Positions 26,647 to 35,727 of a stretch of 41,978 bases of DNA are shown here, piece by piece (the stretch's first letter is position 1; each line of letters starts with the position of its first letter). The notes under the pieces were generated by a model. It did not search any database, had not been told where the DNA came from, and was given only the letters and a program-made list of their open reading frames with translations. The translations under genes and the position numbers were made by a program. The DNA is from Fulvivirga sp. Lineage in GTDB: Bacteria > Bacteroidota > Bacteroidia > Cytophagales > Cyclobacteriaceae. Location of the stretch: the NCBI GenBank assembly GCA_028280565.1, contig JANQLQ010000003.1, positions 1 through 41,978 on the forward strand, in the 5' to 3' direction.

Positions 26647-26695
26647 GAAATCACATTAAGAATAATCACATAAGGTATTTTTAACCAGGAAGAAT

Positions 26696-29600
26696 CTATT
26701 TCCTGAGAATTTTAAAAAGTTTTTCCTGCTCTATTTTCAAAACGTAAATGCCAGTAGGAAAACGCGATAAGTCGAAAGTGTAATCTAGAAGTTCGCCATC
26801 GATTACCCTCCTACCCTTGTCATCGTAAATAGTATACCGGTTACCTATTAAATCTTTGGAGGGGTATAGGGTTATGATATCCCCGGTTGGGTTAGGGGCA
26901 ATTTTTGTTTCTTCATACAAAGGAGTTTCAAAGTATACATAAGCCTTTTGTGACATAGCACTTCGGCAGTTGACATGGACCCTGGCCTCGTATTGAGTGC
27001 CAGGCCTTAGCTCCTCCAATGAAACCTTGGTGGATGCTGACTCTGCGGTTAGCCAAATATTGTCTCCTACAATGGAATAATCGATCGAATAGGGAGAACC
27101 GTTAGCATTACCATCCCATGATAATTCTGCCATAGTATGTTGTATGACATCTGCGGATATATTAGAAGGTATATAACAGGTAGTGATAAAAGCCATCACG
27201 CGATAATCTTTAGTGCCTATACATCCAGGGGCAATGGATACCGTATAATGTGTTCCGGGGATCAAATCATCTAAGTAGAATGAAGTAGAGTTTGTAAAGG
27301 CCGTCTTCATTTCTCCGGCAGTAACCCCATACTTGATGGAGTAGCTACCGGTAGCAGATTCATCCTGCCAGGAGAGATTGGCGCTGAACGATGTCATTGT
27401 ATTGATCTCCAGCCCGGAAATTTTAGGGCAAGGAGTAGTAAATGAAGTGTGCCGGAAGTCAGAATCAATATGGTCACATGCTAACTTTCCCCTCACGAAA
27501 TACTGTGTTCCGGGAATAAGCGGAAATAGGGTTCCTGTTTGGTCGGCTGCTGTCCAGGTAATATTATCCGTACTATATTCGATAACGACATCTTGTGTGA
27601 AGTTATTCGCCCAGTGTACCACGGCCTTATTAAAGGCTAACGGCTCTACCGTTAGTCCAGGTAGCGCAGGGCAAAGCGTTGTGAACTGGAGATAATTGAA
27701 ATTGGTAGGCAAAAGGCATCGGCCCCTGTATCTCAAATCGTAGGCCGTGCCCGGTAAAAGACCTACAATTTGATCGGTATACCGGGAGACCGTTATCCAC
27801 TGATCTTTACCGGCCTCCGAATACTGCACTTCCATAGCGCTGAGATTGTGCGCATACAGGGAGACGGCATGGCTGCCAATATCGTTGATCGTAAAACTTG
27901 TGAGATCGAGACATTCAGTCATAAAGTCGATATAATGATAATCAGTAAAGCCAAGGTAACACTTGGCCCGGACTCTCAACTTATAGGCTACACTCCCCTG
28001 TAAATAGCGTATGGTCTCTGAATTAACTTGCCACCAATTGGTAAATGTGGCAGGTGTATACTCAATTTCAAAATCATCTAGGCTTGTATTGGCCGGTAAG
28101 ACTATCGTTGCCGAGTTTCTTGATACTTCAAGGCCGATGAGTGATGGATCGAGACAGTCACTAGGCGCATTTTGCCAGATCTCCAACTGATGACCCTTGA
28201 AAGGAAAAAAACCATAACTAAGATTGTTAATCACCTCAGGTCTTCCATCTCCGTTTAAGTCACTAAGAATAACATCCGTGCCAACCTCTCTATTGTTGTC
28301 ATTGATGCCATAATGTTCATAGAGTTCAAAAGAAGAACCTGATAGATCTTCACCCGGCTCCGTGTTGTTTTTGAGGAAAATAAATTTGCCATCATAATCG
28401 CCTACCAGCAGGTCTACTTTCCTATCACCATTTATATCACCTGCTTGTAACGAACGTTGGGTGTGCCCATCCAGTGCCGAAATAGGTTGCGATAAGGTGA
28501 TGCCTGGTCCTGTGTTCTGGAAGATGGTCATCTTTCCTATATCATAGAATGAAAGAGTAGCAATATCTTTCAAACCGTCATGGTTCAGATCTTGGGCTTC
28601 ATAATGCGTAAACCTGCCACTGTTTGGATCCTGTACGATCCTCTCCTCGAATTCAAAAACTCCCGGGTAGCTATTATTCCGGAGTATTACAAAATAATCC
28701 TTGTCGAGCATAGAAGCTATTAAATCCGGTGCGTTATCATTGTCCAGGTCCGCCGTGGTTAAAAACCTCACATAGTTGAAAGACAAGGCTTTCGAATAAC
28801 GTTGCTCAAGGCTCGTGGGTGATAATGTACCTTGTGGACTTCGATTCCTGAATAAGGTAAGATTACCACTATCTCCTGGCAATGAACGAGTGCATGCTAC
28901 ATCAATGTATCCATCGTTATCAAAGTCCTCAAATTGCATGTGAGACCAGTTACCAATAGGTAGGTCTACGGGAGTCCCAAAAAAGACATAACCGGGAACA
29001 GACAAATTAGGATATACTCGTAATCCGTTTTGATAAACCAAAACAATATCCTTGAGCCCATTCCCATCAAAATCAACAAGCGATTGAAAACGAAATTCGG
29101 TGAGAGGAAGATTAGACGGTACAAATGAATCATTCGTAATATCGCCACCTGTATTCACATTTTGGAAAACCGTGACCCCTTGATAGTGTGATGTTACAAT
29201 GTCTGGTCTGCCATCACCGTCCATATCCTGCACGGCCATTTCATAAACTGGAATATCATCAAAAGCTGCTCGTAGCTGAAGGTCGTTTCTCTTGAACTCA
29301 CCTGTAAAAGTAGGCACAAATTCTCGGGTAGATTCAGCCACCCGCCCCGACTCCATATCGAGTATGGATATGGGGCCAAATGATGCCCCTTTCGGTACTT
29401 TTACCTTTATTTCTGTGTCACTTGCTGATAGCACTTCTGCCCTGGTCGCTCCAAAGTTCACCCAGTTCATCCCAGGTGCCTGGTTAAAGTGCCGCCCGGT
29501 AATCGTTACCTCCGTACCAATCGTAGCTGATATGGGAGAAAAAGAACGGATAACGGGTTTCATCGAGGTGAAAAAACGTAAAGAATCCGTTGCCGATGAA

Positions 29601-31780
29601 CCAAAATCATTGGTGGCTATCAACTGGTAATAATAATGCTGTCGCGGTTGTAATCCTGCAATAGCCGCAGACACGTTTAAAAACTCTGTAGTGCCTGGCA
29701 ATAGGTATGATGAAGAAACCAAACCCATCTCGGGAGTAGGCCCATACTCAAAGTAAAAAGACGTAGGCAGACTATTCGGATTTACTTGGCCATACAATAT
29801 TGCACTGGTATCTGTTACATCTATGGTATGTTCTACTTTTACTAAGGGATTTAATGGAAGAGTCGTGAATTCTGTGGCCGTGTAGGAGGTGCCGTTTTCA
29901 TTAGTCGCTACAAGCCTCACATAGTACTTGGTTTCTTCCTGTAACCCAGTGATGATACCCTTTACATCATCTGTGTACTCATTAATCGAAGTAGAGCTGC
30001 CAAATCCCGGTGTGGTCCCGTATTCAAAATGATAGGTCACCGTATCTCCCCTAGGGAGAAGGCTTCCCTTGAGCTTCACCGTGGTAGCCGTTATATCGTA
30101 AAGATCAAAGCTTGTTATGATGGGTTCAAGGATCACACCCACCGCATTCCAGGCCTTTTCTACTTCACGGTAGGCCACGGAGTTTGTTCCGTACAGGTCT
30201 GCAGTGGCTAGCAATGAACCAATACGGCTATCCAGGTAATCGGAAGAGGGGATCAAATACTCGGTAAGATTACGGTAAGCAATATTTGCTGCCGTATCCA
30301 TACCGATCGCATTGACCGAATAGCTGGCCCCCTGGTCATTTACACCACTCCCTCCCTCGCATAAAAGATAAAACCAGTAATTCTGTACCCCGGAATTCAC
30401 ATGAACACCCCCGTTATCTTCAAATCCCTCGTACCACATGTTACCCACATAAGTATCCGGCTGACCTTTGAGGTTGGGCCGGCTCATGTCCCGGACACCC
30501 CCTGCACTGCTATGCGCACCGAGCTTCCACGTAACCGTATTACCCAACGTTTCAAATTCTATGACCTTACCAAAGATATCAGCAAATGATTCATCCAGCG
30601 CCCCGGGTTCCTTGGAGTAAATAAGGTTGGCTTCATGATCGTTGACGCCATGGGTCAGTTCATGCCCCACAATATCCAAGTCTACAAAAGGGTTTATATC
30701 ACTGCCATCGCCAAAGGCCATGGCCTTGCCTGTCCAAAAAGCATTTCTCAAATTCCGATCGAGCCGTACATAGGAATTGATCTTAGCGCCTTTATTATCA
30801 TAACTATTCCTGTTATGTTTATTGTAATAATATTCGTAAGCCTGCTCTGCCGCCCAGTGGACCGATACGCCATCCCTTTGCGAGGCAAGATTGTAGGTAC
30901 TGCCAGCAGAAGAAATATTATAAACATTGATATGCCCGAAGTTGAATAAAAAAATAAACGCCAGGAAATCTACGTTTCTCAAATCATAAGTTCCTATACG
31001 TCCCCCGTTGGCCGTTAAGCCTTCCAGGCGTGATGAATTGTTGCTGTTGCTATAGATCCTGAGCGGCTTTTGACCATAGTAGTGAGTAAGCCCGGTCCCG
31101 GTTCCATACCCCACAGGCGGTGCATTTGAGCAAGTGTTCACCAGGCTTTCTTTGTTGATCATCTGCCCGGTACGTGCATCAATGGAAATTCTCCATCGTT
31201 CGATGAGCGATACATCGATATCGAATTGAAACGCGACCGAGAAACTCCCGGGGGAAAATGTGAAATCCTTTGAAACAATCAATTTCTTACCGTCCCTGAA
31301 AAGCGTATCGGTGGTTTCGACGTATTTCACAGCGAGCTTAAATGCTTGCTCTTCGCTGATCGTTGTGCTTACCTCTTCAAGGGCAATATCCCGCATAGCT
31401 TTGCCGTTGGCGGAGGTCACAAAACCATTTTTCTCATGTACCCGGTACCCCAATCCTTCCATGGGAATGCCTTGGAAAAATTGTTGCATAAGATGATGTC
31501 GCATGCCAAGAGCATCGGTGTTAGACTGTGTTTCAACGAAAGAGAATTTAGCTGGTATATCCAAATAGCGGTTGATACTCGTACGAAAGGCAGTGGACGT
31601 TACGGTCGGCTCATTAAACACTATTGCGCGAGGTGCTTCATGGGCGCGGTTATTGGTGTCATATATTTTACCTGGGCCTGGGTTGGGCGTGGTGACGTTA
31701 GATACGCTTAAAGGTTGCTGTGCTTTTATTTGGCCTGCTAAAGCGCTGATAAAAATTAAAAGTAGAATTCGCCTGCCCAT
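26696..31780 (-). CDS. Secreted M4 (thermolysin-type) metalloprotease mosaic with T9SS tail
   Basis: The 1694-residue protein has a signal peptide (about 1-20), an FTP-type propeptide (to about 210) and an M4 catalytic domain. Zinc ligands His373 and His377 with general base Glu374 are in VGHELTH, the third ligand is Glu397 in GALDESFADIFG, and the catalytic His460 is in NGGVHVNSG. Then come two Fn3-like domains (about 550-740), an IPT/TIG domain (about 742-825), FG-GAP/VCBS-type repeats with DxDxDGxxD calcium loops (about 845-1200), several more Fn3-like domains (about 1207-1610) and a Por-type sorting tail (about 1618-1694, IAPNPTGDI and GIYVLKIE). It should be exported by type IX secretion and anchored or released at the surface. 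It starts in a TAATG overlap with the preceding gene. Thermolysins usually have far shorter C-terminal extensions. Confidence 0.95.
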   Translation of the reverse strand: MGRRILLLIFISALAGQIKAQQPLSVSNVTTPNPGPGKIYDTNNRAHEAPRAIVFNEPTVTSTAFRTSINRYLDIPAKFSFVETQSNTDALGMRHHLMQQFFQGIPMEGLGYRVHEKNGFVTSANGKAMRDIALEEVSTTISEEQAFKLAVKYVETTDTLFRDGKKLIVSKDFTFSPGSFSVAFQFDIDVSLIERWRISIDARTGQMINKESLVNTCSNAPPVGYGTGTGLTHYYGQKPLRIYSNSNNSSRLEGLTANGGRIGTYDLRNVDFLAFIFLFNFGHINVYNISSAGSTYNLASQRDGVSVHWAAEQAYEYYYNKHNRNSYDNKGAKINSYVRLDRNLRNAFWTGKAMAFGDGSDINPFVDLDIVGHELTHGVNDHEANLIYSKEPGALDESFADIFGKVIEFETLGNTVTWKLGAHSSAGGVRDMSRPNLKGQPDTYVGNMWYEGFEDNGGVHVNSGVQNYWFYLLCEGGSGVNDQGASYSVNAIGMDTAANIAYRNLTEYLIPSSDYLDSRIGSLLATADLYGTNSVAYREVEKAWNAVGVILEPIITSFDLYDITATTVKLKGSLLPRGDTVTYHFEYGTTPGFGSSTSINEYTDDVKGIITGLQEETKYYVRLVATNENGTSYTATEFTTLPLNPLVKVEHTIDVTDTSAILYGQVNPNSLPTSFYFEYGPTPEMGLVSSSYLLPGTTEFLNVSAAIAGLQPRQHYYYQLIATNDFGSSATDSLRFFTSMKPVIRSFSPISATIGTEVTITGRHFNQAPGMNWVNFGATRAEVLSASDTEIKVKVPKGASFGPISILDMESGRVAESTREFVPTFTGEFKRNDLQLRAAFDDIPVYEMAVQDMDGDGRPDIVTSHYQGVTVFQNVNTGGDITNDSFVPSNLPLTEFRFQSLVDFDGNGLKDIVLVYQNGLRVYPNLSVPGYVFFGTPVDLPIGNWSHMQFEDFDNDGYIDVACTRSLPGDSGNLTLFRNRSPQGTLSPTSLEQRYSKALSFNYVRFLTTADLDNDNAPDLIASMLDKDYFVILRNNSYPGVFEFEERIVQDPNSGRFTHYEAQDLNHDGLKDIATLSFYDIGKMTIFQNTGPGITLSQPISALDGHTQRSLQAGDINGDRKVDLLVGDYDGKFIFLKNNTEPGEDLSGSSFELYEHYGINDNNREVGTDVILSDLNGDGRPEVINNLSYGFFPFKGHQLEIWQNAPSDCLDPSLIGLEVSRNSATIVLPANTSLDDFEIEYTPATFTNWWQVNSETIRYLQGSVAYKLRVRAKCYLGFTDYHYIDFMTECLDLTSFTINDIGSHAVSLYAHNLSAMEVQYSEAGKDQWITVSRYTDQIVGLLPGTAYDLRYRGRCLLPTNFNYLQFTTLCPALPGLTVEPLAFNKAVVHWANNFTQDVVIEYSTDNITWTAADQTGTLFPLIPGTQYFVRGKLACDHIDSDFRHTSFTTPCPKISGLEINTMTSFSANLSWQDESATGSYSIKYGVTAGEMKTAFTNSTSFYLDDLIPGTHYTVSIAPGCIGTKDYRVMAFITTCYIPSNISADVIQHTMAELSWDGNANGSPYSIDYSIVGDNIWLTAESASTKVSLEELRPGTQYEARVHVNCRSAMSQKAYVYFETPLYEETKIAPNPTGDIITLYPSKDLIGNRYTIYDDKGRRVIDGELLDYTFDLSRFPTGIYVLKIEQEKLFKILRK

Positions 31781-34700
31781 TATTTTAAGATATGTAACCA
31801 GTCTTTACAGGTCGTTAGCTCCCCGATCTTTAAATAAACGTAATAAATCCCCGATGCCAGGCCATGCCCATTCCAATCGTTTTTGTAATCTGGAGATTCA
31901 AAAACCGTTTTACCCCAACGGTTATGTACGACGAGATGAACGGTTAAACCAGCGTCGGAAGCAGGCAGATGATCGGCCCCAAAGACCACTTCAAAATTAT
32001 CATTGGTACCAGGTGAGCTATCGGGCGTTATCACATTGGGGGTCAATATGTTATAAACTGGTAGCTGCACCATTTCTTCAGTGATGCAGAATTCCCTCTG
32101 GGCAATGAACTTCAGGGAATAGGTGCCGTCATTCTCGTATACATGTTCCCTTTCAGGTTCGGAAGTAGTCATGCCATCACCAAAGTCAAAGCGAAAAGTG
32201 ACATCATCTATTTCGGGGGCCAGGTTTTGAACAAAAACTGAAGGACGGCCTGTACAGTTGGCAATGACCTGGTGCTCCCATTGCAAATCTACCTGGTCTA
32301 CTACCCTTACCTGCACCGTGTCTTTCCGGACGCAGTTATTCCTATCGATGACTGTAACATAATACTGGGTAGTAGTGGCCGGTTGCACAACAGGCGCAGC
32401 ACGAGATGAGGTAAGCGAATTATCATCTGAAGACCACGCATAATCACTACCCCCGGTCGCCGACAACTGGAATTCTGATCCCTCGCAAATTTCACCATCA
32501 TCTACCACGTTAATTTGATCTCTATAATAACGGATCGTTTTAGTCATAAAAGCAGGATTATTACAGGAGAAAGGATTTAAAGCTGTTAATTTCACCTGGT
32601 AGCTGCCGGGCCTTTCATAACTGTAGAATAAAGTGGTATCGGGACTCAACGTGTTAACAATGGTGCCGTCACCGAAGTCCCAGCTGTAGGATAAGCCGTT
32701 TACACTTTGATTGATAAACCTTAGAGAATCCGGGTAACAAACATCATTGTATTGGGGGATGGTAAGACCAGGATCATAAGTTTCAAAAGACGCATGTACA
32801 TCTCTTATTAAGGTTATGTTAACCGTATCGATTTTGGCACAACCTTTATCATCGTCCACGGTTACAACATACGATGTGAGATCATCGGTGGGCGAGACAA
32901 TCGGGGAAGGCTCCGTGGAAGAAAACGTTCCGTCCGTACTTGTCCAGGTGTAACTTACCCCACCGGATGCAGTCAGTCGATGATTTTCCCCCTCGCAAAC
33001 CGAGGCGTCATCCCCTATGTAAGGATCGCTTCTAAAATAATTAATAACGACCAATGTCGAATCGGTTTGTTTGCAAGTCGCCAGGTCAGAGATATTAAGT
33101 TTTACCGTATACGTCCCTTCTTGTTGATACTGGTGAAAGAGTAGTTTTCCATCTGTATCGGTTTGGTTAATAACTGTACCGTCACCGAAATCCCAACGGA
33201 TGTGCTTACCTCCCACACTTAAATTTTGAAAGGCGATCGTATCCGGGTAACATACATTATTGAATCCGGGCATGGTAAGTGCCGTATTGTTTGTTTCAAA
33301 AAATGCTCGAAGCGAAGACAGGTCGAATTTAAAGGCAGCATTGTTACAGTTTCTGCTGCGGTTGATGCGCGAATGGGCATTCCTAGTGGTGGGAAAATCC
33401 GAGGTGGCTCCTCCCGTAGTATTAAACGCAGAACAACCGGAACATACGGCATGATATACGATCCCGAACTTATCGAAGCGCGAAGTCCCTCCATCTACAT
33501 GCGTTGTGGAAGAGGTACCTCCGAGGTAAGTGGAATACACCAGCTGGGAAGCATCTCCATTCAGTACCATAAAATAAAAATCGGAACCCGAGGTTGTCTT
33601 TTGATAAGCATCTTGGGTTATGGGCATGCCACGTGTGCTACTTGGCCAAAAACCCAATGCCGGGTTGGAGTTGATCAGGCCTCCCCAGCCTGCCAGGTAG
33701 ATATTGTCGCATTCGTTCACTAAAAAAGCGGTTGGAGAAATATTCGGTAGGATCAGCCCGCTGGTAGTCCCGGAACCAAAAACGGTAGAGAATTCTAGGG
33801 TGCTGAGATCCGGGGAAAATTTTTGCAGGAACTGCCCGCTGTTTGGATTATGATATACACCTGGTGTAACGGGCATGTTACCGGCTGTTTGCCCGTAACA
33901 AAACACGTCTCCATTAGCATTAAGGTCTATAAAATAAATTTGGTCAAAAGACATTGTGCCGGTTAAAGTGGCATCGATCAATGCGCTCCCGTCATTAGCA
34001 ATCCTGGCGATCCAGCCGTCCACAATGTTATTAAACGCAGCCTGGTACGCACCTGCTGTTGTTGGAAAATCAGGACTGGTTGTGCCCCCGGCCAGCACAA
34101 TGTTATCGGCCTGGTCTAGTTTTATGGAATAGGCCGCATCAAAACCTGTGCCGCCTACATAGCTCGACCAGGCAATAGAAGATAGGTCTGGGGTCATTTT
34201 AACTACTACACCATCCGTGGAGCCGTTGAAAGAATTATCAAATCCATTAACCATTGGAAAATCGGCGGACCCGGTCACCGAGCTGATATAGACGTAACCC
34301 ATTTCATCCGTGATCACATCCCCACGCATCTCGTCACCATAATTGGCTACTAAAGGACCTCCCGATTGTTTGGGCGTGTTTAAGCCGTCATTGCCCGACC
34401 CTCCCAGGAATGTCGATCCTACCAATTGGTCGCCGGTAGCGGACAACCTGGTAATGACGATATCCCATTCATCTTGCGTATCGAGTACCCGGTTAAAAAT
34501 TGGGACACCGAAATTAAAAGTGTTATCAAACGCATTACTATGTGTGGGGTAATCTGGCGAAGCGGATATACCCAGCACGAGCAGGTCATGGGAAGCTTCA
34601 TCGACCACGAGACTTATGGGAGAATCGTTATTGGCACCCCCGAGATGGGTGGCGTATAAGAATTTTGTCCCTGTAGAATCATATTTAATGATGGCCATAT

Positions 34701-35619
34701 CAAAGGCCCCGTTGTTACTGGTTTGAAACGCACCGACCGTAGCTGGAAAAGCCCCCCCTAGGTCCTGACGTGTCACCCCGGCAGAGTAAAGCGCGCCGCC
34801 TTCGCCCGGGGTTGCAGTGCTGCCCCAATTGTCGGCGGTAGAACCGGAGTACGTAGAAAAAATCAACAGTGGATCAATAACCAGTTCACTGCATTCGTCA
34901 TAACCATTAGGAAAAGAGAAGGAAACCGTATTGTTCCTGAGCCGGTATTCGCTAGCCATAGGTTCTTTACAATGTTCATCGACCAATTGGTAGGAAAACG
35001 GTTTGAGTTCGGTAAGCGAGCCAACGGTCGTCCGGATTACCAATTCACCATTTATTTTTTCTATGCCAGATACCCCGGGGTATGCTATCTTGATTTGTGA
35101 CGGATCAGCCCCAGGCTCAACAATGAAATCGTACTTTAAATCATTTCCCTGGGATGAAACCCTGAAATCTATACCCTGGTAAACATCTTGGTAGAGGATC
35201 GATAAAAAGGCCGAGGCATTGGTAGCCCAACGGCACGCATCATCACCGGTAAAATAATTGTAATAACCCTCTAACGGACTATCCAATACCGCCCTGGCCT
35301 GGTGGTTTGCTCCTATCAAATCGATCTGAAAATAATGTCCATGAATGGGGCCAGCGGCCGGAATCCCGGTGGCTTCATTAGTATGTGAATGACTTGCAAG
35401 GTGTTGTTCTTCTATTTTGTCCATATCCATAAGCTGCACATGGAATCCAGTGGCTGAAACACCTAACCGCCCGCCCGGAACAATGGCCTGGAAATCAATT
35501 TCTTCATTCCATTGCCCTTTGTTCTCGACAAACTTCAAACCCTGGTGGTCTTGCCCGATCACATGAATTGAAATGGATAGAAAAAGGATCGATAATAAAG
35601 AGTTAAATGCTGGTTGCAT
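31780..35619 (-). CDS. Large secreted SBBP/PKD protein with CHU_C (gliding-type) T9SS tail
   Basis: The 1279-residue protein has a signal peptide (about 1-22, then ENKGQWN typical of the DUF7948 domain, about 27-265). Repeated propeller-like SBBP units with YLGG/FLGG and ADFP/PDFP motifs cover about 270-780. Three PKD domains (FGDG near 811, 982 and 1146) alternate with Ig-like Cys-containing domains (DDASVCEG near 870, DDGEICEG near 1040). The last about 88 residues (from NILTPNVITPD to the end, with VHNRWGKTVFESPDYKNDWNG and GIYYVYLK) are the gliding motility-associated C-terminal domain that directs type IX export. It is probably an adhesin-like surface filament or mat protein. No catalytic motif is visible. 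It overlaps the protease start (TAATG). Confidence 0.92.
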   Translation of the reverse strand: MQPAFNSLLSILFLSISIHVIGQDHQGLKFVENKGQWNEEIDFQAIVPGGRLGVSATGFHVQLMDMDKIEEQHLASHSHTNEATGIPAAGPIHGHYFQIDLIGANHQARAVLDSPLEGYYNYFTGDDACRWATNASAFLSILYQDVYQGIDFRVSSQGNDLKYDFIVEPGADPSQIKIAYPGVSGIEKINGELVIRTTVGSLTELKPFSYQLVDEHCKEPMASEYRLRNNTVSFSFPNGYDECSELVIDPLLIFSTYSGSTADNWGSTATPGEGGALYSAGVTRQDLGGAFPATVGAFQTSNNGAFDMAIIKYDSTGTKFLYATHLGGANNDSPISLVVDEASHDLLVLGISASPDYPTHSNAFDNTFNFGVPIFNRVLDTQDEWDIVITRLSATGDQLVGSTFLGGSGNDGLNTPKQSGGPLVANYGDEMRGDVITDEMGYVYISSVTGSADFPMVNGFDNSFNGSTDGVVVKMTPDLSSIAWSSYVGGTGFDAAYSIKLDQADNIVLAGGTTSPDFPTTAGAYQAAFNNIVDGWIARIANDGSALIDATLTGTMSFDQIYFIDLNANGDVFCYGQTAGNMPVTPGVYHNPNSGQFLQKFSPDLSTLEFSTVFGSGTTSGLILPNISPTAFLVNECDNIYLAGWGGLINSNPALGFWPSSTRGMPITQDAYQKTTSGSDFYFMVLNGDASQLVYSTYLGGTSSTTHVDGGTSRFDKFGIVYHAVCSGCSAFNTTGGATSDFPTTRNAHSRINRSRNCNNAAFKFDLSSLRAFFETNNTALTMPGFNNVCYPDTIAFQNLSVGGKHIRWDFGDGTVINQTDTDGKLLFHQYQQEGTYTVKLNISDLATCKQTDSTLVVINYFRSDPYIGDDASVCEGENHRLTASGGVSYTWTSTDGTFSSTEPSPIVSPTDDLTSYVVTVDDDKGCAKIDTVNITLIRDVHASFETYDPGLTIPQYNDVCYPDSLRFINQSVNGLSYSWDFGDGTIVNTLSPDTTLFYSYERPGSYQVKLTALNPFSCNNPAFMTKTIRYYRDQINVVDDGEICEGSEFQLSATGGSDYAWSSDDNSLTSSRAAPVVQPATTTQYYVTVIDRNNCVRKDTVQVRVVDQVDLQWEHQVIANCTGRPSVFVQNLAPEIDDVTFRFDFGDGMTTSEPEREHVYENDGTYSLKFIAQREFCITEEMVQLPVYNILTPNVITPDSSPGTNDNFEVVFGADHLPASDAGLTVHLVVHNRWGKTVFESPDYKNDWNGHGLASGIYYVYLKIGELTTCKDWLHILK

Positions 35620-35727
35620 AATTATTCGGATGGACGCATAAAGACGATAATTACTATTAATAATTTAAATTGTGAAACAAAATCTCAATAATGTTAATCT
35701 TCAAAGCTGGGCTTGGCTCTCATAGGA

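Larger units (their letters stand above)
25984..26695. other. AT-rich intergenic region upstream of the carboxyltransferase operon
   Basis: About 712 bp without a convincing gene, tRNA or insertion element. It holds the candidate FNR/CRP-like palindrome at 26211-26224 and a hairpin at 26628-26646. I could not identify a confident -33/-7 promoter pair. The 26696-31780 transcript ends on the right side of it and the carboxyltransferase transcript starts at its left side. Confidence 0.7.

Noticed and set aside
25984-26695. Small RNA or tRNA gene in the intergenic region
   Set aside because: No cloverleaf or strong GC-rich stem is visible; the only structures are the palindrome and a short AT hairpin.
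31572-32084. Plus-strand open frames of 170 codons here and 165 codons at 33226-33723
   Set aside because: Both are antisense to the protease and PKD genes and have no motif or start signal.
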